Below are positions 5,102 through 6,041 of a DNA stretch of 6,041 bases, one piece after another. Made by a program: the position numbers and the translations under genes. The DNA is from Nitrospirota bacterium (GTDB lineage: Bacteria > Nitrospirota > Thermodesulfovibrionia > Thermodesulfovibrionales > JdFR-85). The notes beneath the pieces are model-generated. The model searched no databases. It was not told the origin of the DNA and saw only the letters and a list, made by a program, of their open reading frames with translations. The stretch's first letter is position 1. Each line of letters starts with the position of its first letter. Location: assembly GCA_013152195.1 (NCBI GenBank), contig JAADGU010000037.1, positions 1 to 6,041 of the forward strand, read 5' to 3'.

Positions 5102-6041
5102 ATGCACATAGGCATTATTGGGACAGGGTATGTAGGGCTTGTAACAGGCGCATGTTTTTCCGAGTTCGGGGTTTCTGTCACCTGTGTGGACAGGGATGAA
5201 AAAAAGGTCAAGGCACTGAAAAAGGGTGATATCCCATTTTATGAGCCGGGACTTGAGGAACTGGTCAAGAGAAATGTTGCAGAGGGCAGGCTCAACTTCA
5301 GCACAAAGGTGAAGGATGCAATAGAGTCATCCCTTGCTATCTTTATAGCGGTTGGCACTCCCCCAAGGGGTGACGGGACCGCTGACCTCAGTTATGTCAA
5401 GGAGGTTTCAGAGGAGATAGCCCGTTACATGGACGACTACAAGATTATTGTGACAAAGAGCACTGTACCTGTGGGCACGGGCAAGAAGATCCGGAAGTGG
5501 ATAAAGGAAAAACTGAAAGATGATATTGACTTTGACATTGCCTCCAACCCGGAGTTTCTCCGTGAAGGCTCTGCTATCGGTGATTTTATGAGGCCGGACA
5601 GGGTGGTGATTGGTGCAGAGAGCCCCCAGGCTATTGCCATTATGAGGGACCTTTACAGGCCCCTTTATCTGATAGAGACGCCTTTTGTGATTACCAATAT
5701 TGAGACAGCAGAGCTCATTAAATACTCCTCCAACTCTTTTCTTGCAGTCAAGATATCCTTTATTAACGAGATAGCAAACCTGTGTGACATCGTGGGCGCG
5801 GATGTCCACGTTGTAGCGAGGGCAATGGGACTTGACAAGCGGATCGGCCCCAAATTTCTGCATCCCGGCCCCGGGTTTGGTGGTTCCTGTTTTCCAAAGG
5901 ATACAGTGGCGCTGCTTCATCTTGCCGGCGAGAGGGATGCCGAGCTTGGTGTTGTAGAGGCTGCAGTAAAGGCCAATGAAAAGCAGAGGGCACTGATGTT
6001 CAGCAGGCTGAAGGAAGCGCTTGGTGATGTCAATGGCAAGA
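5102..6041 (+). CDS. ugd: UDP-glucose 6-dehydrogenase, N-terminal 313 codons, cut by window edge
   Basis: Ugd oxidises UDP-glucose to UDP-glucuronate with two NAD+, supplying the sugar for capsules, exopolysaccharides and modified LPS in the cytosol. The frame is open from the ATG to the right edge. The N-terminal Rossmann fold shows IGIIGTGYVGLVTG (GxGxxG at 7-12), then the acidic end of strand two in VTCVDRD, and the FYEPGLEEL and VGTPPRGDGTADLSYV motifs. STVPVGTG and ASNPEFLREGSA (Glu151) follow, then the central helix AELIKYSSNSFLAVKISFINE with Lys217. The catalytic-cysteine motif GPGFGGSCFPKD has Cys263. All expected catalytic residues are present. The C-terminal UDP-binding domain is mostly missing because the window ends. 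GGAGG lies four bases before the ATG (5093-5097), and the gene has its own promoter. Confidence 0.96.
   Translation, partial: MHIGIIGTGYVGLVTGACFSEFGVSVTCVDRDEKKVKALKKGDIPFYEPGLEELVKRNVAEGRLNFSTKVKDAIESSLAIFIAVGTPPRGDGTADLSYVKEVSEEIARYMDDYKIIVTKSTVPVGTGKKIRKWIKEKLKDDIDFDIASNPEFLREGSAIGDFMRPDRVVIGAESPQAIAIMRDLYRPLYLIETPFVITNIETAELIKYSSNSFLAVKISFINEIANLCDIVGADVHVVARAMGLDKRIGPKFLHPGPGFGGSCFPKDTVALLHLAGERDAELGVVEAAVKANEKQRALMFSRLKEALGDVNGK

Noticed and set aside
5408..5993. Four minus-strand open frames opposite ugd
   Set aside because: Ugd is unmistakable on the plus strand with all catalytic motifs; these are antisense shadows.
1..6041. CRISPR, mobile element, tRNA or defence cassette
   Set aside because: No spaced repeats, transposase or integrase sequence, cloverleaf-like segment or defence-type domain was found on either strand.

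Overview
This window carries ordinary chromosomal housekeeping and envelope genes from a diderm (Gram-negative type) bacterium. The diderm call rests on an LptE-like outer-membrane lipoprotein and an exported DUF3108 protein. Base composition is mid-range, codon use looks even along the window, and Shine-Dalgarno sites of the GGAGG type are common. The order lptE-holA next to rpsT is familiar from Proteobacteria and Geobacter-like bacteria. Together with an HD protein of a type common in archaea, this would fit a Desulfobacterota- or Nitrospirota-like organism. That placement is a guess from gene content, not a demonstrated assignment.

Layout. (1) 1-1476, minus strand: a conserved protein of unknown function (321 aa), followed 15 bases later by argD (acetylornithine aminotransferase). 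The argD frame is broken by a 10-bp tandem duplication at about 286-306 and also runs off the left edge. (2) 1477-1604: divergent promoter region. (3) 1605-3311, plus strand: a small PGPGW-type membrane protein, an lptE-like lipoprotein gene (4-base overlap) and holA (DNA polymerase III delta subunit). A short CACAGAG repeat lies just before holA and next to its ribosome binding site. (4) 3292-3573, minus strand: rpsT (ribosomal protein S20), whose 3' end overlaps the 3' end of holA by 20 bases. (5) 3713-4977, plus strand: an HD-domain phosphohydrolase overlapping by 13 bases a secreted DUF3108 protein. (6) 5102-6041, plus strand: the first 313 codons of UDP-glucose 6-dehydrogenase behind its own promoter, cut by the right edge.

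How the genes relate. LptE (LPS insertion), the DUF3108 envelope protein and Ugd (UDP-glucuronate for surface polysaccharides) share an envelope theme, but they lie in separate transcription units. HolA, S20 and ArgD are core replication, translation and arginine-pathway proteins. I see no CRISPR array, transposase, tRNA, phage gene or defence cassette, and I do not find a convincing new multi-gene system. The items most worth checking are the argD duplication, the uncharacterised His-rich 321-aa protein coupled to argD, the apparently leaderless PGPGW-lptE transcript and the shortened C-terminal domain of HolA.
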